From assembly GCA_016218975.1 (NCBI GenBank), contig JACRCO010000029.1, positions 1 through 64,000 on the forward strand: DNA of 64,000 nt, written 5' to 3'. Source of the stretch: Deltaproteobacteria bacterium. GTDB taxonomy: Bacteria; Desulfobacterota; Deferrimicrobia; Deferrimicrobiales; Deferrimicrobiaceae. Positions 7,855 to 17,374 of this stretch are shown here, one piece after another. The notes under the pieces were generated by a model. That model was not told where the DNA came from. It did not search any database and saw nothing but the letters and a program-made list of their open reading frames with translations. The translations under genes were made by a program, and so were the position numbers. Every line of letters starts with the position of its first letter. The stretch's first letter is position 1.

Positions 7855-9672
7855 ATGTCCGACGAGATGCAGGAAATCGTGGCCGATTTCGTCACCGAGG
7901 CGGAGGAGTCGCTCGACCGTATCGACCCTCTTTTCGTGGAGCTGGAGGCGAGGGGGCACGACAGGGAAATCCTGAACGATATCTTCCGGTGTGTCCATAC
8001 GTTGAAGGGCGCGGCCGGGTTCCTCGGATTCCAGCCGGTGGTCGACGTTTCGCACGCTTCGGAAAACATCATGAAGAAGCTTCGGGACGGCGAAATCGGA
8101 CTTTCGAAGCCCCTGGTCGACGTGATCCTGAAGAGTGTGGACATGCTCCGGATCCTCATCGCCCGCGTCAAGCACCGCGAGGATATGTCCGAAAACATCT
8201 CGCCCCTCATCGCGGAACTGGCGGAAGCGCTCGCCGATGCGGAGGGGAACGGAGGGAAGCCGTCGGGCGCGGCTCCCGCCGGCTCCGCGCACGCTCCGGC
8301 AATGGAAACGGCATCCCGCACGCCTGCGCCCGGCAACGGATCCGGCGTCCCGGCTCCCGTGCCGGCATCGGCCCCGGCGGCAGCCAAGGCGGCAACGCAT
8401 GTGCCCGCATCGCAGGCGTCGGCTCCCGCCGCCCACGCTCCCGAGGGGGACAGGAACCTTCCCGGCAAGAAGGACTCCGTCCAGAACCTGCGGGTGGACA
8501 TCGCGCGCATCGACAAGGTGATGGACCTCACCGGTGAAGTCGTCCTCGCGAGGAACCGCCTGCTGACCCTCGTGAGCGCGATCGGTCTCCAGTACGGCGA
8601 CGATCCCGTCGTCGAAAACCTGTCCGAGACGGTGTCGTTCCTCGACCTCGTCACGTCCGACATGCAGCTTTCGGTCATGAAGATGCGGATGCAGGCGCTC
8701 CAGAAGGTCTTCGGCAAGTTCCCCAGGATCGTCCGGGACATCGCGTCCTCACGGGGAAAGGACGTCGAGCTCAAGATCCACGGCGAGGACACCGAGGTGG
8801 ACCGCTCGGTCATAGAGCACATCGGGGATCCGATGGTCCATATCCTCCGGAACGCCATCGACCACGGGATCGAAAAGCCCGAAGCGCGGACTGCAAGGGG
8901 GAAACCGGCCCAGGGAGTCATATCGATAGACGCGTGCCAGAAGGGGAACCAGATCGTCATCGAAGTGTCCGACGACGGCCGCGGGATCGACGTCGTGCGC
9001 GTCAGGAAAAAGGCCATGGAAAAGGGGCTTGTGACCGCGGAAGAAGCTGAACGGATGTCGGACGATGCGGCAGTGAACCTGATCTTCCAGCCCGGGTTCA
9101 CGACGATGGACGTCGCCACGGAGCTGTCCGGGCGCGGGGTCGGGATGGACGTCGTCCGGACCAGCATCGCCAAGCTGGGCGGTTTCGTGGATATCAGAAC
9201 CCGCAAGGACGCCGGAACGACCTTCCAGATAAACATCCCGCTGACGCTCGCGATAATCCAGTCGCTCATGGTGCGGGCGGCGGGTGGCAGGTACGCGGTA
9301 CCGCTCACCCTGGTGGAAGAGATCCTCCGCGTCACGCCGTCGGAGATCGCGATGGTCGCGGGGCAGAAGGTGCTCGTCATAAGGGATAAGGTTCACCCGT
9401 ACTTCGAGCTGTCGGAGCGAATCGGAAAGGGGCAGCCGGAAGAATCGCCGTACAGGTATGCGGTGGTCGTCGCCGTCGGCGACAGGCGGTTCTGCCTGGG
9501 CGTGGACGGGCTCATCGGCGAGGAAGATGTCGTGATCAAGCCGATCGACGGCCTGGAGGTCGATTCGGCCCACATGATAGGGGCGACGATAACGGGCGAC
9601 GGCAAAGTCGTCCTGATCCTCGACGTGGCGAGCATTTCGAGGAACCTGCCCGGACCGGGCAGGGCGTCGTGA
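7855..9672 (+). CDS. cheA: Chemotaxis histidine kinase CheA (no P2 domain visible)
   Basis: Receptor-coupled histidine kinase, 605 aa. The N-terminal Hpt domain holds the phosphorylated histidine H48 (VHTLKG). Residues about 125-200 are an Ala/Pro-rich linker with no room for a folded P2 (CheY/CheB-docking) domain. The P3 dimerisation helices begin near 205, the P4 ATPase shows the N box (RNAIDHG), G1 (DDGRGID) and G2 (GRGVGMDVV), and the CheW-like P5 domain occupies about 440-600. It lies between cheY and the cheW-cheZ fusion. Confidence 0.96.
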   Translation: MSDEMQEIVADFVTEAEESLDRIDPLFVELEARGHDREILNDIFRCVHTLKGAAGFLGFQPVVDVSHASENIMKKLRDGEIGLSKPLVDVILKSVDMLRILIARVKHREDMSENISPLIAELAEALADAEGNGGKPSGAAPAGSAHAPAMETASRTPAPGNGSGVPAPVPASAPAAAKAATHVPASQASAPAAHAPEGDRNLPGKKDSVQNLRVDIARIDKVMDLTGEVVLARNRLLTLVSAIGLQYGDDPVVENLSETVSFLDLVTSDMQLSVMKMRMQALQKVFGKFPRIVRDIASSRGKDVELKIHGEDTEVDRSVIEHIGDPMVHILRNAIDHGIEKPEARTARGKPAQGVISIDACQKGNQIVIEVSDDGRGIDVVRVRKKAMEKGLVTAEEAERMSDDAAVNLIFQPGFTTMDVATELSGRGVGMDVVRTSIAKLGGFVDIRTRKDAGTTFQINIPLTLAIIQSLMVRAAGGRYAVPLTLVEEILRVTPSEIAMVAGQKVLVIRDKVHPYFELSERIGKGQPEESPYRYAVVVAVGDRRFCLGVDGLIGEEDVVIKPIDGLEVDSAHMIGATITGDGKVVLILDVASISRNLPGPGRAS

Positions 9673-9706
9673 GACGTACCGGGCAACCGGTTGCGAGGGG
9701 GAGGAC

Positions 9707-10900
9707 ATGGCTCAGTACATAGGGTTCAAGCTCGGAGGCGAAGAATACTCCATTCCAATACTTAAAGTCCGTGAAATCATCAACATTCCGGGAATGACCC
9801 GCCTGCCCCGCGCCCCGGAGTACATAGAAGGGGTCACCAATCTGCGCGGATGCGTGATACCGGTCGTGAACCTGAAGAAGCTCGTGCGGACAGGCGGCGG
9901 AAACGGGGTAGGGGACAAGATAATCGTCCTCACCAACGGGAAAGTCACGTTCGGGATCATGGTGGACGGGATCACCGGGGTCATCGGCATCGACGAGTCG
10001 TCCATCGAGCCCCCCGACCGGCTTCTGAACGGGTCGGGAGAGCAGTTCGTGGGGATCGCGAAGTACCAGGAAAGGCTCGTCGTGCTCCTCGACACGCGGA
10101 AGCTGCTTCCCGACGATGCCGCCGGCATTTTCGAAGACAACGTCGTTGATATTCGGAAAACGAACGATGCGGACAAGGTTGAAGTCGTTACTACGGTCCA
10201 GACGATGGGTGGGGACGTTGAACGAAGGGAGCTGCGGGACGCCAGGGATTTCATCAGTAAAAAAATAGAGTCGAGCGACCCCAACCAGAAGGTCCTGGAG
10301 CCGCTGTTGGCGTTCATGGAGGCGATGGCCGGGAAGGACTACGAGAAGGCGGAAGCGGTCGTGCAGAAGATCGCCCAGTCCTCCTCGGAAGGGCTGTTCA
10401 AGGAGGTCGGAAAGGTCACCCGAAGGCTCCACGACTCTCTCAAGAGCTTCAAGGAGGCCATCGATCCGAAGATCAGCTCGCTCGCTTCGAACGAAGTGCC
10501 GAACGCCATCGACCGGCTCCAGTTCGTGATCGACAAAACGGAAGAGGCCGCCAACAAGACCATGGGCATCGTCGAAAAGCACCTTCTCGGCATGGACGAA
10601 CTGGCCGGGCACATCCGGCAGATCCAGTCGCCCGAAGATTCCGTGAAATACCTGAAGAGCTTCAAGAATGCCCTGGAGGACGACCTGACGGAGATCATCA
10701 CGACACAGTCTTTCCAGGACATAACCGGGCAGACGATCAAGAAGGTGATCCGGCTCGTCGAGGACATCGAGAAGGAACTCGTCATGATGGTGACGACGTT
10801 CGGCCTGAAGATCGAAATGGCCCAGAGCGCGGCGGGGCCTGCCGTGGAAAAAGTGTCGCAGGGCGGCGTAGACGACCTGCTGAAGGAATACGGATTCTAA
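9707..10900 (+). CDS. CheW-CheZ fusion: coupling domain joined to CheY-P phosphatase
   Basis: 397 aa protein with two recognisable parts. Residues 1 to about 145 are a CheW domain ([47 protein letters not shown]). Residues about 165-397 are CheZ-like: a long helical hairpin with [15 protein letters not shown], the catalytic motif [13 protein letters not shown] (D338 and Q342 match E. coli D143 and Q147, four residues apart) and a C-terminal DDLLKEYGF resembling the CheY-binding tail DDLLDSLGF. It is one continuous frame with RBS GAGGGGG. Joining the two would place the phosphatase in the receptor-kinase array; that role is inferred. Confidence 0.92.
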   Translation: MAQYIGFKLGGEEYSIPILKVREIINIPGMTRLPRAPEYIEGVTNLRGCVIPVVNLKKLVRTGGGNGVGDKIIVLTNGKVTFGIMVDGITGVIGIDESSIEPPDRLLNGSGEQFVGIAKYQERLVVLLDTRKLLPDDAAGIFEDNVVDIRKTNDADKVEVVTTVQTMGGDVERRELRDARDFISKKIESSDPNQKVLEPLLAFMEAMAGKDYEKAEAVVQKIAQSSSEGLFKEVGKVTRRLHDSLKSFKEAIDPKISSLASNEVPNAIDRLQFVIDKTEEAANKTMGIVEKHLLGMDELAGHIRQIQSPEDSVKYLKSFKNALEDDLTEIITTQSFQDITGQTIKKVIRLVEDIEKELVMMVTTFGLKIEMAQSAAGPAVEKVSQGGVDDLLKEYGF

Positions 10901-10919
10901 AGGGTGGAGGGCTTACGTC

Positions 10920-12545
10920 ATGAAATTTTTCTCGGATAGACAGATCGGCTTCAAGGTAACGGCCGTAAACGTCGTCCTGATCGTCGCCGCCGTCGGCATT
11001 CTGACGGGAATATGCCTGGTGCAATTCCGGCAGGAGATGACGAGGCAGGCCAACGTCCAGCTTGATAGGCGTATCAAGACGTTCTGGGTGGTGCTCAAAG
11101 ACAAGGGAACGGACTTCCGGGTGGAGAACGGCAAGCTGATGGCCGGGAGTTACGTCTGCAACGGCAACTACGAGCTGCCCGACAAGGTCAAGGACATCTT
11201 CGGCGGCGTGGCCACTATATTCATGGGGGATGTGCGGGTGACGACGAACGTCCTTAAGGCGGACGGCACCAGGGCCGTGGGAACGCAGCTTAAAGGAGCG
11301 GCTTACGACGCGGTATTCAAAAGCGGGAAGTCGTTCCGGGGGGAAACGGCCATCCTCGATGAGCCGTACTTCACAGCGTACGATCCTATCCGCGACAAGA
11401 AGGGAGACATCATCGGCGTGCTGTTCGTCGGCGTCAAGAAGGCCGAGTATTACGACGCCGTCAACAGCCTGACGTTCCGGGTCGTCATCGCGGCCATCGT
11501 CCTCACCGGTCTCGTCGTGCTGGCCACGTTCCTCTTTGTCCGCGGCGTTACCCGCCCGATCCACAACGCGGTCGGCACGGTCGCCGCGATCGCGGAAGGC
11601 GACCTCACTGTGAGTATCGAAGAAGCGAAGGGAAAGGACGAGACAGGCTTGCTCCTGACGGAAATGAAAGGCATGGTGGCTCGCCTGAAGGAGGTCGTCG
11701 GGAAAATATCCGCTTCGACCAAAAGCCTCGCGGGCAGTTCCGAGAACCTCTCCTCGATGGCCTCCGCCCTGGAGAAAGGGGCGAGGGACCAGGCCGCGCA
11801 GATCGAGCAGTCCGCCGCCGCGGCCACACAGATGTCCCAGACGAACGTCGACATGGCGAAAAACGCGTTCAACACGGCGGAGGCGGCGCGGAAGATGAAG
11901 ACCGCGGCGGTGGGCGGAAAGGAGACTATGGACGTAACGATGAAGGAGCTTGACAGGTTCGCCGAGTCCGTCCGCCATTCCGCCTCGAAGGTGGAAGCCC
12001 TCGGCCAGAAATCGCAGGACATCAACACCATCGTCTCTCTCATCAAGGAGATCGCGGACCAGACTAACCTACTCGCCCTTAACGCCGCGATCGAGGCGGC
12101 GCGAGCCGGAGACCAGGGAAGGGGCTTCGCGGTGGTTGCGGACAACGTCCGTGAACTTGCCGAGCGGACGTCGGCTTCCGCCGACGACATCGCGGGCAGG
12201 GTCAAGGCGATGCAGGCAGAAATCGACGTGACGGTCGGCGGCATGAAGACCGAGCGGGCCGCCGTGGAAGGCGTTCTTGCCCGGGTAAAAGACACGAAGG
12301 GTTCCATAGAAGAGATCGCCTCCCTCGTGGAGCAGGTTACCGACATGGTGCAGCGGATCGCCGCAGCGACGGAGCAGCAGTCCTCGGCGTCCGAGGAGGT
12401 ATCCCGTAACATGGAATCCGTCTCCGCCGTCACGAGGCAGCTCGGCGGATCGATGGCGGAGATCAAGAACCTTTCCAATACGCTTTCCCGTCTTGCCGGA
12501 GAGCTGAGCGGCACGGCGGGCTGGTTCCGCACCCGGCAGGCTTAA
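10920..12545 (+). CDS. Methyl-accepting chemotaxis protein with periplasmic single Cache domain
   Basis: 541 aa transmembrane receptor. TM1 lies at about residues 12-32, a periplasmic Cache-type sensor at about 35-180 (ending [11 protein letters not shown]-like [18 protein letters not shown]), TM2 at about 185-207, a HAMP region follows, and the cytoplasmic signalling hairpin has the tip [18 protein letters not shown]. No C-terminal CheR-tethering pentapeptide is visible (ends WFRTRQA). The ligand cannot be told from sequence; family relatives sense small organic acids. It is followed after 3 bases by cheB. Confidence 0.93.
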   Translation: MKFFSDRQIGFKVTAVNVVLIVAAVGILTGICLVQFRQEMTRQANVQLDRRIKTFWVVLKDKGTDFRVENGKLMAGSYVCNGNYELPDKVKDIFGGVATIFMGDVRVTTNVLKADGTRAVGTQLKGAAYDAVFKSGKSFRGETAILDEPYFTAYDPIRDKKGDIIGVLFVGVKKAEYYDAVNSLTFRVVIAAIVLTGLVVLATFLFVRGVTRPIHNAVGTVAAIAEGDLTVSIEEAKGKDETGLLLTEMKGMVARLKEVVGKISASTKSLAGSSENLSSMASALEKGARDQAAQIEQSAAAATQMSQTNVDMAKNAFNTAEAARKMKTAAVGGKETMDVTMKELDRFAESVRHSASKVEALGQKSQDINTIVSLIKEIADQTNLLALNAAIEAARAGDQGRGFAVVADNVRELAERTSASADDIAGRVKAMQAEIDVTVGGMKTERAAVEGVLARVKDTKGSIEEIASLVEQVTDMVQRIAAATEQQSSASEEVSRNMESVSAVTRQLGGSMAEIKNLSNTLSRLAGELSGTAGWFRTRQA

Positions 12546-12548
12546 AGG

Positions 12549-13601
12549 ATGCCGGTCCGGGTACTCATCGTCGACGATTCCGCGTTCATGCGGAGCGCGC
12601 TCGGGAAGATGCTTTCGTCGGATCCCGAGGTGGAGGTCGCCGGGACCGCCCGGGACGGCCTGGACGCGCTGGACAAGGTCGTCCAGCTGAAGCCCGACCT
12701 GGTCACCATGGATGTCGAGATGCCGAGGATGGACGGCATCGAGGCGCTTCGGCGGATCATGGCGTCGAATCCGGTTCCGGTCATCATGGTGAGCTCCCTC
12801 ACGATGGCCGGCGCCAAGGCGACCCTCGAAGCGCTCGAAATCGGGGCGGTCGATTTCATCCCGAAGAACCTGTCCGATCTTTCGATCAATATCGTCAACA
12901 TCCGGGAAATCCTGCTCGAAAAGGTCAAGCAGATCGGGCGGCGGCGGATCGTTCCGCCGAGAAGGTTTACGGCGGTCCGCCCGGAGGCGTCGCCGCCCAG
13001 GCCGGATCCTTCAGGTTACCGGATCGAACGGCGGATCGGCATAGTGGCGATAGGCACGTCGACCGGGGGGCCCAAGGCGCTCCAGGAAGTCCTTCCGAAG
13101 CTTCCGAAGGAATTCCCCGTTCCGGTGGTCGTAGTGCAGCACATGCCGCCGGCGTTCACGGGACCGTTCGCGGAGAGGCTGAACGAACTTTGCCGGGTGT
13201 CGGTGAAGGAGGCGGAGGAGGGGGAATCGCTCAAACCGGGCGTGGTCTTCGTGGCGCCGGGGCGGGGGCATATGAGCATACGGAAAGGGCGGACCGGCGA
13301 GTGCGTCGTGTCCGTTTCCGAGAACCGGCCGGACCTGATCTACCGGCCGTCGGCGGACGTGATGCTTGCCTCGGTCGCAGAAGTCTTTCCCGGGCGCGCC
13401 CTCGGGGTGATCCTCACGGGCATGGGGAACGACGGCGAAAAGGGCATGCGGGCCATAAAGTCGGGGGGCGGGAGAACAATCGCCGAGGACGAGTCCACCT
13501 GCGTCGTCTACGGGATGTCGCGGTCGGTGGTCGAGGCGGGGCTTGCGGACAAGGTGGTGCCCCTGCAGGAAGTCGCGGGGGAAATAGTGAACGCGGTTTA
13601 G
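12549..13601 (+). CDS. cheB: Protein-glutamate methylesterase/deamidase CheB
   Basis: Two-domain adaptation enzyme, 350 aa. The receiver domain has D9-D10 and the predicted phosphorylation site D55 (MDVEMPRMDG). The esterase domain shows the serine motif IGTSTGGPKAL (near residue 170), the histidine motif VVQHMPPAFT and the aspartate motif ILTGMGNDGEKGM, so the S-H-D triad is intact. It removes receptor methyl groups when phosphorylated by CheA. The gap after it (13602-13703) holds a sigma-28 site. Confidence 0.96.
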   Translation: MPVRVLIVDDSAFMRSALGKMLSSDPEVEVAGTARDGLDALDKVVQLKPDLVTMDVEMPRMDGIEALRRIMASNPVPVIMVSSLTMAGAKATLEALEIGAVDFIPKNLSDLSINIVNIREILLEKVKQIGRRRIVPPRRFTAVRPEASPPRPDPSGYRIERRIGIVAIGTSTGGPKALQEVLPKLPKEFPVPVVVVQHMPPAFTGPFAERLNELCRVSVKEAEEGESLKPGVVFVAPGRGHMSIRKGRTGECVVSVSENRPDLIYRPSADVMLASVAEVFPGRALGVILTGMGNDGEKGMRAIKSGGGRTIAEDESTCVVYGMSRSVVEAGLADKVVPLQEVAGEIVNAV

Positions 13602-13642
13602 TCGTAACATTACGGAATCCGTCGGGATCCCGGCAGGTCGGC

Positions 13643-13670
13643 TAAAGAACGCCGTGCGCGGCGCCGATAA
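13643..13670 (+). promoter_or_regulatory. Candidate sigma-28 promoter before cheW
   Basis: TAAA (13643-13646), a 16-base spacer, then a perfect GCCGATAA (13663-13670), 33 bases before the cheW ATG. Both boxes match the consensus fully; the spacer is one base longer than usual. Confidence 0.7.
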
Positions 13671-13703
13671 GACAGGGGCTGCAAAACGTTCAGGGGGAGG
13701 GCC

Positions 13704-14186
13704 ATGGAAGCGCTGACCGTCGATAAGAAGATCATTCAGTTGGTAACGTTCCGGCTGGGCGACGAGGAGTACGGGGTGGACATCCTCAAGGTCCACGAAA
13801 TCAACCGGATGATGGACATCACGGCGGTGCCGAACGCTCCGCCGTGCATCGAGGGCGTCATCAACCTGCGAGGGAAGGTCATCCCGGTAATCAACCTGCG
13901 GAGCAAATTCGGCCTTCCGCACAAGGAGAAGGACGCCCACTCGAAGATCGTCGTCGTGGACGTAGGTACGGCAGCGGGCATCATCGTCGACTCCGTCTCC
14001 GAGGTTCTGCGAATCCCGTCAGACATCGTCGAGCCTCCCCCTCCGATGACTTCGGGGGTCGGTTCCGAGTACATCCGCGGGGTCGGGAAGCTCAAGGAGC
14101 GTCTCCTCATCCTCCTGGACATCGAGAGGCTCCTGGGGGTTTCCGAAGGGGAGACGACGATGGTCAAGGCCGCGGCCGGCATGTAG
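13704..14186 (+). CDS. cheW: Chemotaxis coupling protein CheW
   Basis: 160 aa adaptor linking receptors to CheA. The CheW fold is evident: VTFRLGDEEYGVDILKVHEI, a central INLRGKVIPVINLRSKF and IRGVGKLKERLLILLDIERLL. The RBS AGGGGGAGG precedes the ATG. With the CheW half of the 9707-10900 protein and P5 of CheA, it gives the locus three CheW-type domains. It has its own sigma-28-type promoter and is followed by a receptor gene 30 bases on. Confidence 0.95.
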   Translation: MEALTVDKKIIQLVTFRLGDEEYGVDILKVHEINRMMDITAVPNAPPCIEGVINLRGKVIPVINLRSKFGLPHKEKDAHSKIVVVDVGTAAGIIVDSVSEVLRIPSDIVEPPPPMTSGVGSEYIRGVGKLKERLLILLDIERLLGVSEGETTMVKAAAGM

Positions 14187-14216
14187 GTAAATCAATCTGG
14201 GGGCCCCGGGGGAATC

Positions 14217-15815
14217 ATGAAGGTCACGTTCGCGAAAAAAATGTACGGCCTGGTGGGACTCGTCTCTATCATCATGATCGCCGGCACGGCTGCCGCGATC
14301 TACGGTCTTACTTTCTTCCTCGATAAATTCGAAAATATTTCCCATGCGGACTTTTCGAAGCGGGAACCCGCCATGAGGAGCCAGGTCGACCTCGGGCATG
14401 CCATCCACGCCTTCAAGAACTACCTGATCCGCAAGGACGAGAAATACGTTAAGGACTTCGCGGACGAGATGGAGCAGCAAAAGAGGAACATCAAGAACTT
14501 CGAGGATCTCATGGCAGGCAATGCGGGGGCGCTCGCCGAGTCGAAGAAGGCGAAGGAGGCCCTCACCGCATATGAGCAGTCGTTCTCCGAACTGGTTCGC
14601 CAGCGCCGGTCCGGCAAGGACATCGCCGCCGTCGACAAGCTCGTGAAAAGCAAGGACGGGCCGTTGATGGAATCCCTCGAAAAGATGAGCGACCTGTTCG
14701 CGAAGGCGGAGGCTGATAAGTTCTCGCGCCTTGCCTCCACGATCAGGACGCTCCGATGGGGGCTCTTTTTCGGCGTGGTCCTCGGAATCGGGATCGCGTT
14801 GGGGGTGAGCGTCGTAGTGATCCGCAAGCTGCACCATTCGGTCGAGTCGGCCCGCGACGTGGCGGAGAAGGCGGCGGGCGGCGACATGACCCGGGACGTC
14901 GCCGTGATGAGCAACGACGAGGTCGGCGACATGGCGCAGGGGTTCAACGCGATGATAGGGAACCTGCGCCGGATCGCGGGACAGATCAAGGGGATGACGA
15001 ACACGCTGGCGAGCAGCAGCGAGGAAGTCTCCGCAACGACGGAGTCCCTCACGCGCGGAATGAAGGAGCAGAGCAAGCAGACGGAACAGGCGGCCGCGGC
15101 GATCACTGAAGTGGCCCAAACGGTGATGGACGTCGCGAAGAACGCGTCCGACGCCTCAAGCGCGTCGAAGGACGCCAGCCGGATCGCGGCGGAGGGGCGA
15201 AAGAAGGTCGAGGACACGGTCGCCGGGATGCACGGGATAGCGGGCACGGTGAAGGAGTCCGCGGATACGGTCGGGGAGCTCGGGAAGGCGAGCCAGGAGA
15301 TAGGGACGATCATAAACACCATCAACGATATAGCCGACCAGACGAACCTGCTGGCCCTGAATGCCGCCATAGAGGCGGCGCGCGCCGGAGAGTTCGGGAG
15401 GGGATTCGCCGTCGTCGCCGACGAGGTAAGGAAGCTGGCGGAGCGGACCGGCAAGGCGACGAAGGAAATCACCGTGAAGATCGAAAAGATCCAGGAAGAG
15501 ACGGAGCGGTCGGTAGCGGGTATGCAGGCAGGGATCGTGGAAGTCGAGAAGGGAGTGTCGCTCGCCGAACAGGCGAAGGCCGCCCTGGATCGCATCGTCG
15601 CCGCCTCGGCCGTCAGCACCGACATGATTCAGCGGATCGCCGCCGCCGCCGAAGAGCAGTCCGCCGCGTCCGAACAGGTGTCGTCCAACATGGAGGCTAT
15701 CGCCAACGTCACCCGGACGACCGAGACCGCCGTGGAACAGATCCGTGCGACCGTTCTCGGCCTTTCCCAGATGGCGGGCGAGCTGAACGAATCGGCCGCC
15801 TGGTTCAAGGTATAG
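14217..15815 (+). CDS. Methyl-accepting chemotaxis protein with four-helix-bundle-type sensor
   Basis: 532 aa. TM1 lies at about residues 10-33, then an all-helical periplasmic region rich in charged heptads (about 35-178, 4HB-like), TM2 at about 180-203, a HAMP segment and the signalling domain with tip [30 protein letters not shown]. It ends WFKV with no receptor pentapeptide. The RBS is GGGGG upstream of the ATG. The ligand is unknown. Confidence 0.93.
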   Translation: MKVTFAKKMYGLVGLVSIIMIAGTAAAIYGLTFFLDKFENISHADFSKREPAMRSQVDLGHAIHAFKNYLIRKDEKYVKDFADEMEQQKRNIKNFEDLMAGNAGALAESKKAKEALTAYEQSFSELVRQRRSGKDIAAVDKLVKSKDGPLMESLEKMSDLFAKAEADKFSRLASTIRTLRWGLFFGVVLGIGIALGVSVVVIRKLHHSVESARDVAEKAAGGDMTRDVAVMSNDEVGDMAQGFNAMIGNLRRIAGQIKGMTNTLASSSEEVSATTESLTRGMKEQSKQTEQAAAAITEVAQTVMDVAKNASDASSASKDASRIAAEGRKKVEDTVAGMHGIAGTVKESADTVGELGKASQEIGTIINTINDIADQTNLLALNAAIEAARAGEFGRGFAVVADEVRKLAERTGKATKEITVKIEKIQEETERSVAGMQAGIVEVEKGVSLAEQAKAALDRIVAASAVSTDMIQRIAAAAEEQSAASEQVSSNMEAIANVTRTTETAVEQIRATVLGLSQMAGELNESAAWFKV

Positions 15816-15838
15816 GAGGAGACTTATCTGAAAATGCC

Positions 15839-16678
15839 ATGGCAGAGGACCGAGGGTTAGAAATCCAGTCGTTCGTGAAGGGGATGTACCGCACGCGGAC
15901 GATCCCCACCATGCTCGGGAAAATACTGGCCCTCGTAAAGGACGAGAACTCCTCACCCCAGGACCTTATCCAGCTGATCTCGCACGACCAGGCGCTCGCC
16001 GAACGGACCATACGGATCGCCAACTCGGTCATGTTCGGCCATTCCGGCACCGTTCGGGACTTGAGGCACGCCGTGATGTTCCTCGGATACGAGCGGATCC
16101 GCTCCATCGCGCTGGCGATGGGCGTGATGGACGCCTTCCCGGCGAGAAACTCCCTCGACATCCAGAACCTCTGGATCCACGGGTACGAGGTCGCCTATCT
16201 CTCCGCCGTCATCTCGGACACGATCTCGATGGTCGCACCGGCCGAGAGTTTCCTGTGCGGCCTGATCCACGACATAGGGCGGCTTATTTTCTTCGAAAAG
16301 GACAGGGAGAAGTACTACGAAATCGGGACGGGGGACGATTTCCTCGATCGGGAGATGGAGCTTTTCGGCTGCACGCATGCCGACGCGGGGGGATGGTACG
16401 CGGTAAATGCGGGGATCCCGGACGACATCGTGTCGGCGATCCGTAGCCACCACCACCCGTCGGAGGCCGGAGAAAACCATCTCGGGGTCTCCATCCTGTC
16501 GTTGGCGGAGGGGCTTTCGCGGCGGTTCTGCCCGCGGTTCATCGACGACGGCGTCTGGATCCCCGCGCACGGCGCCATCCTTCTGGAGCTCGACATCGGG
16601 GACGACGCCATGCAGTCGATCTGCCACAAGCTGGGCGGACTTCGGTATGATATAAAAGCGTTCTTCGGGGGGGAATGA
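15839..16678 (+). CDS. HDOD-domain signalling protein
   Basis: 279 aa protein covering a single HDOD domain: TIPTMLGKILALVKDENSSPQDLIQLISHDQALAERTIRIANS at the start, then LRHAVMFLGYERIRSIAL and FLCGLIHDIGRLIFF, with later AISHHH-like RSHHHPSEAG. HDOD proteins are regulatory relatives of HD phosphohydrolases; several act in flagellar or c-di-GMP control. Here it follows a receptor gene at 23 bases inside the chemotaxis operon. The exact role is unknown. Confidence 0.88.
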   Translation: MAEDRGLEIQSFVKGMYRTRTIPTMLGKILALVKDENSSPQDLIQLISHDQALAERTIRIANSVMFGHSGTVRDLRHAVMFLGYERIRSIALAMGVMDAFPARNSLDIQNLWIHGYEVAYLSAVISDTISMVAPAESFLCGLIHDIGRLIFFEKDREKYYEIGTGDDFLDREMELFGCTHADAGGWYAVNAGIPDDIVSAIRSHHHPSEAGENHLGVSILSLAEGLSRRFCPRFIDDGVWIPAHGAILLELDIGDDAMQSICHKLGGLRYDIKAFFGGE

Positions 16679-16690
16679 GGGGGGGCGGCG

Positions 16691-16849
16691 GTGGCGATCG
16701 AGGAGCTGAAAAGCATTTTCCGGCCGATCGCATTCAGAAGGGAGAAGGACGAGAACTCCTCCCGCCGGGGAAAGAAGCGGCCCGCCCCGCCGAAGGAGAA
16801 GGACGCGGAACCCGAGCCAGGCAAGAGAAACGTCGACATCAAGGTATAG
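16691..16849 (+). CDS. Small charged protein of unknown function
   Basis: A 52-residue frame from a GTG (VAIEELKSIFRPIAF) to a TAG, between the HDOD gene (12 bases) and the next gene (18 bases). It is rich in Lys, Arg, Glu and Pro, without hydrophobic segments, and ends NVDIKV. It is supported only by tight spacing on both sides and absence of stops; no family recognised. Confidence 0.4.
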   Translation: MAIEELKSIFRPIAFRREKDENSSRRGKKRPAPPKEKDAEPEPGKRNVDIKV

Positions 16850-16867
16850 AAGGCCGAAATTCCCGCA

Positions 16868-17224
16868 ATGTTGAAAAAGCTGCTCGGAAAGAAGGACGGC
16901 TTCGCGCAGGAAGAGGCCCGGGCGCGGCTGACGCTCGAACTCGCCGAAGTCGAGGAGATTTCCGAAAGAATTTTCCGGAAAATTGACGAACGCCTGAAGG
17001 CGCTTCAGGCGGCCGAGGCGCGGCTCGACGAGAAGGCGCGCGAAGTCGAGGCGCTCGTGGCGCGGGCGGGCGGGATCGCCGCGGTCCATCGCGACATGGT
17101 CGAGGCGCGCCGCACGGAAGTCCTCGCGCTGGCGCGGGGCGGCCTCGACGTGGAAGGGATCGCACGCCTGTTCGACATGACTAAAGGCGAAGTGGAGCTC
17201 ATCCTAAACCTCGGCGGCAAGTAG
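16868..17224 (+). CDS. Coiled-coil protein with C-terminal helix-turn-helix-like tail (DUF2802/DUF6115-like)
   Basis: 118 aa. Residues about 15-75 are a predicted coiled coil (ELAEVEEISERIFRKIDERLKALQAAEARLDEK). The C-terminus LALARGGLDVEGIARLFDMTKGEVELILNLGGK resembles the short HTH-like tail of DUF2802/DUF6115 proteins often found beside flagellar genes. No membrane segment is seen. It is the last gene before the terminator at 17277-17301. Function unknown. Confidence 0.75.
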   Translation: MLKKLLGKKDGFAQEEARARLTLELAEVEEISERIFRKIDERLKALQAAEARLDEKAREVEALVARAGGIAAVHRDMVEARRTEVLALARGGLDVEGIARLFDMTKGEVELILNLGGK

Positions 17225-17276
17225 CGCCGGGCGACACTCCGGCAATCCTTTCCGCCGCCGGAAAAGTTTTCCTCGC

Positions 17277-17301
17277 CGGAACGCTCCCTCGTTCCGTTTT
17301 T
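17277..17301 (+). terminator. Rho-independent terminator ending the chemotaxis operon
   Basis: A perfect seven-base-pair stem CGGAACG / CGTTCCG with a six-base loop, directly followed by TTTTT. It separates the che block from the flgF promoter. Confidence 0.85.
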
Positions 17302-17346
17302 CCCTGAAACCGCCCGTCCTGCGTGCGTTTCCGGCGCATCGGTACT

Positions 17347-17362
17347 TGGCATCATGCTTGCT
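17347..17362 (+). promoter_or_regulatory. Candidate sigma-54 (-24/-12) promoter of the flgF operon
   Basis: TGGCATCATGCTTGCT: GG at 17348-17349 and GC at 17360-17361 with exactly ten bases between, matching TGGCAC-N5-TTGC(A/T) except for one base. It follows the terminator and precedes flgF. Transcription would begin near 17373, two bases before the flgF ATG. Confidence 0.65.
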
Positions 17363-17374
17363 GTTCCAACAGGC

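Noticed and set aside
9683-9694. GCAACCGGTTGC read as a sigma-54 promoter for the cheW-cheZ gene
   Set aside because: GG and GC have the right spacing, but the -24 box does not match and the sequence is a simple 12-base palindrome inside an apparent operon.
17354-17374. Earlier ATG start for flgF
   Set aside because: It lies within the sigma-54-type promoter and would add seven residues before the conserved N-terminus.
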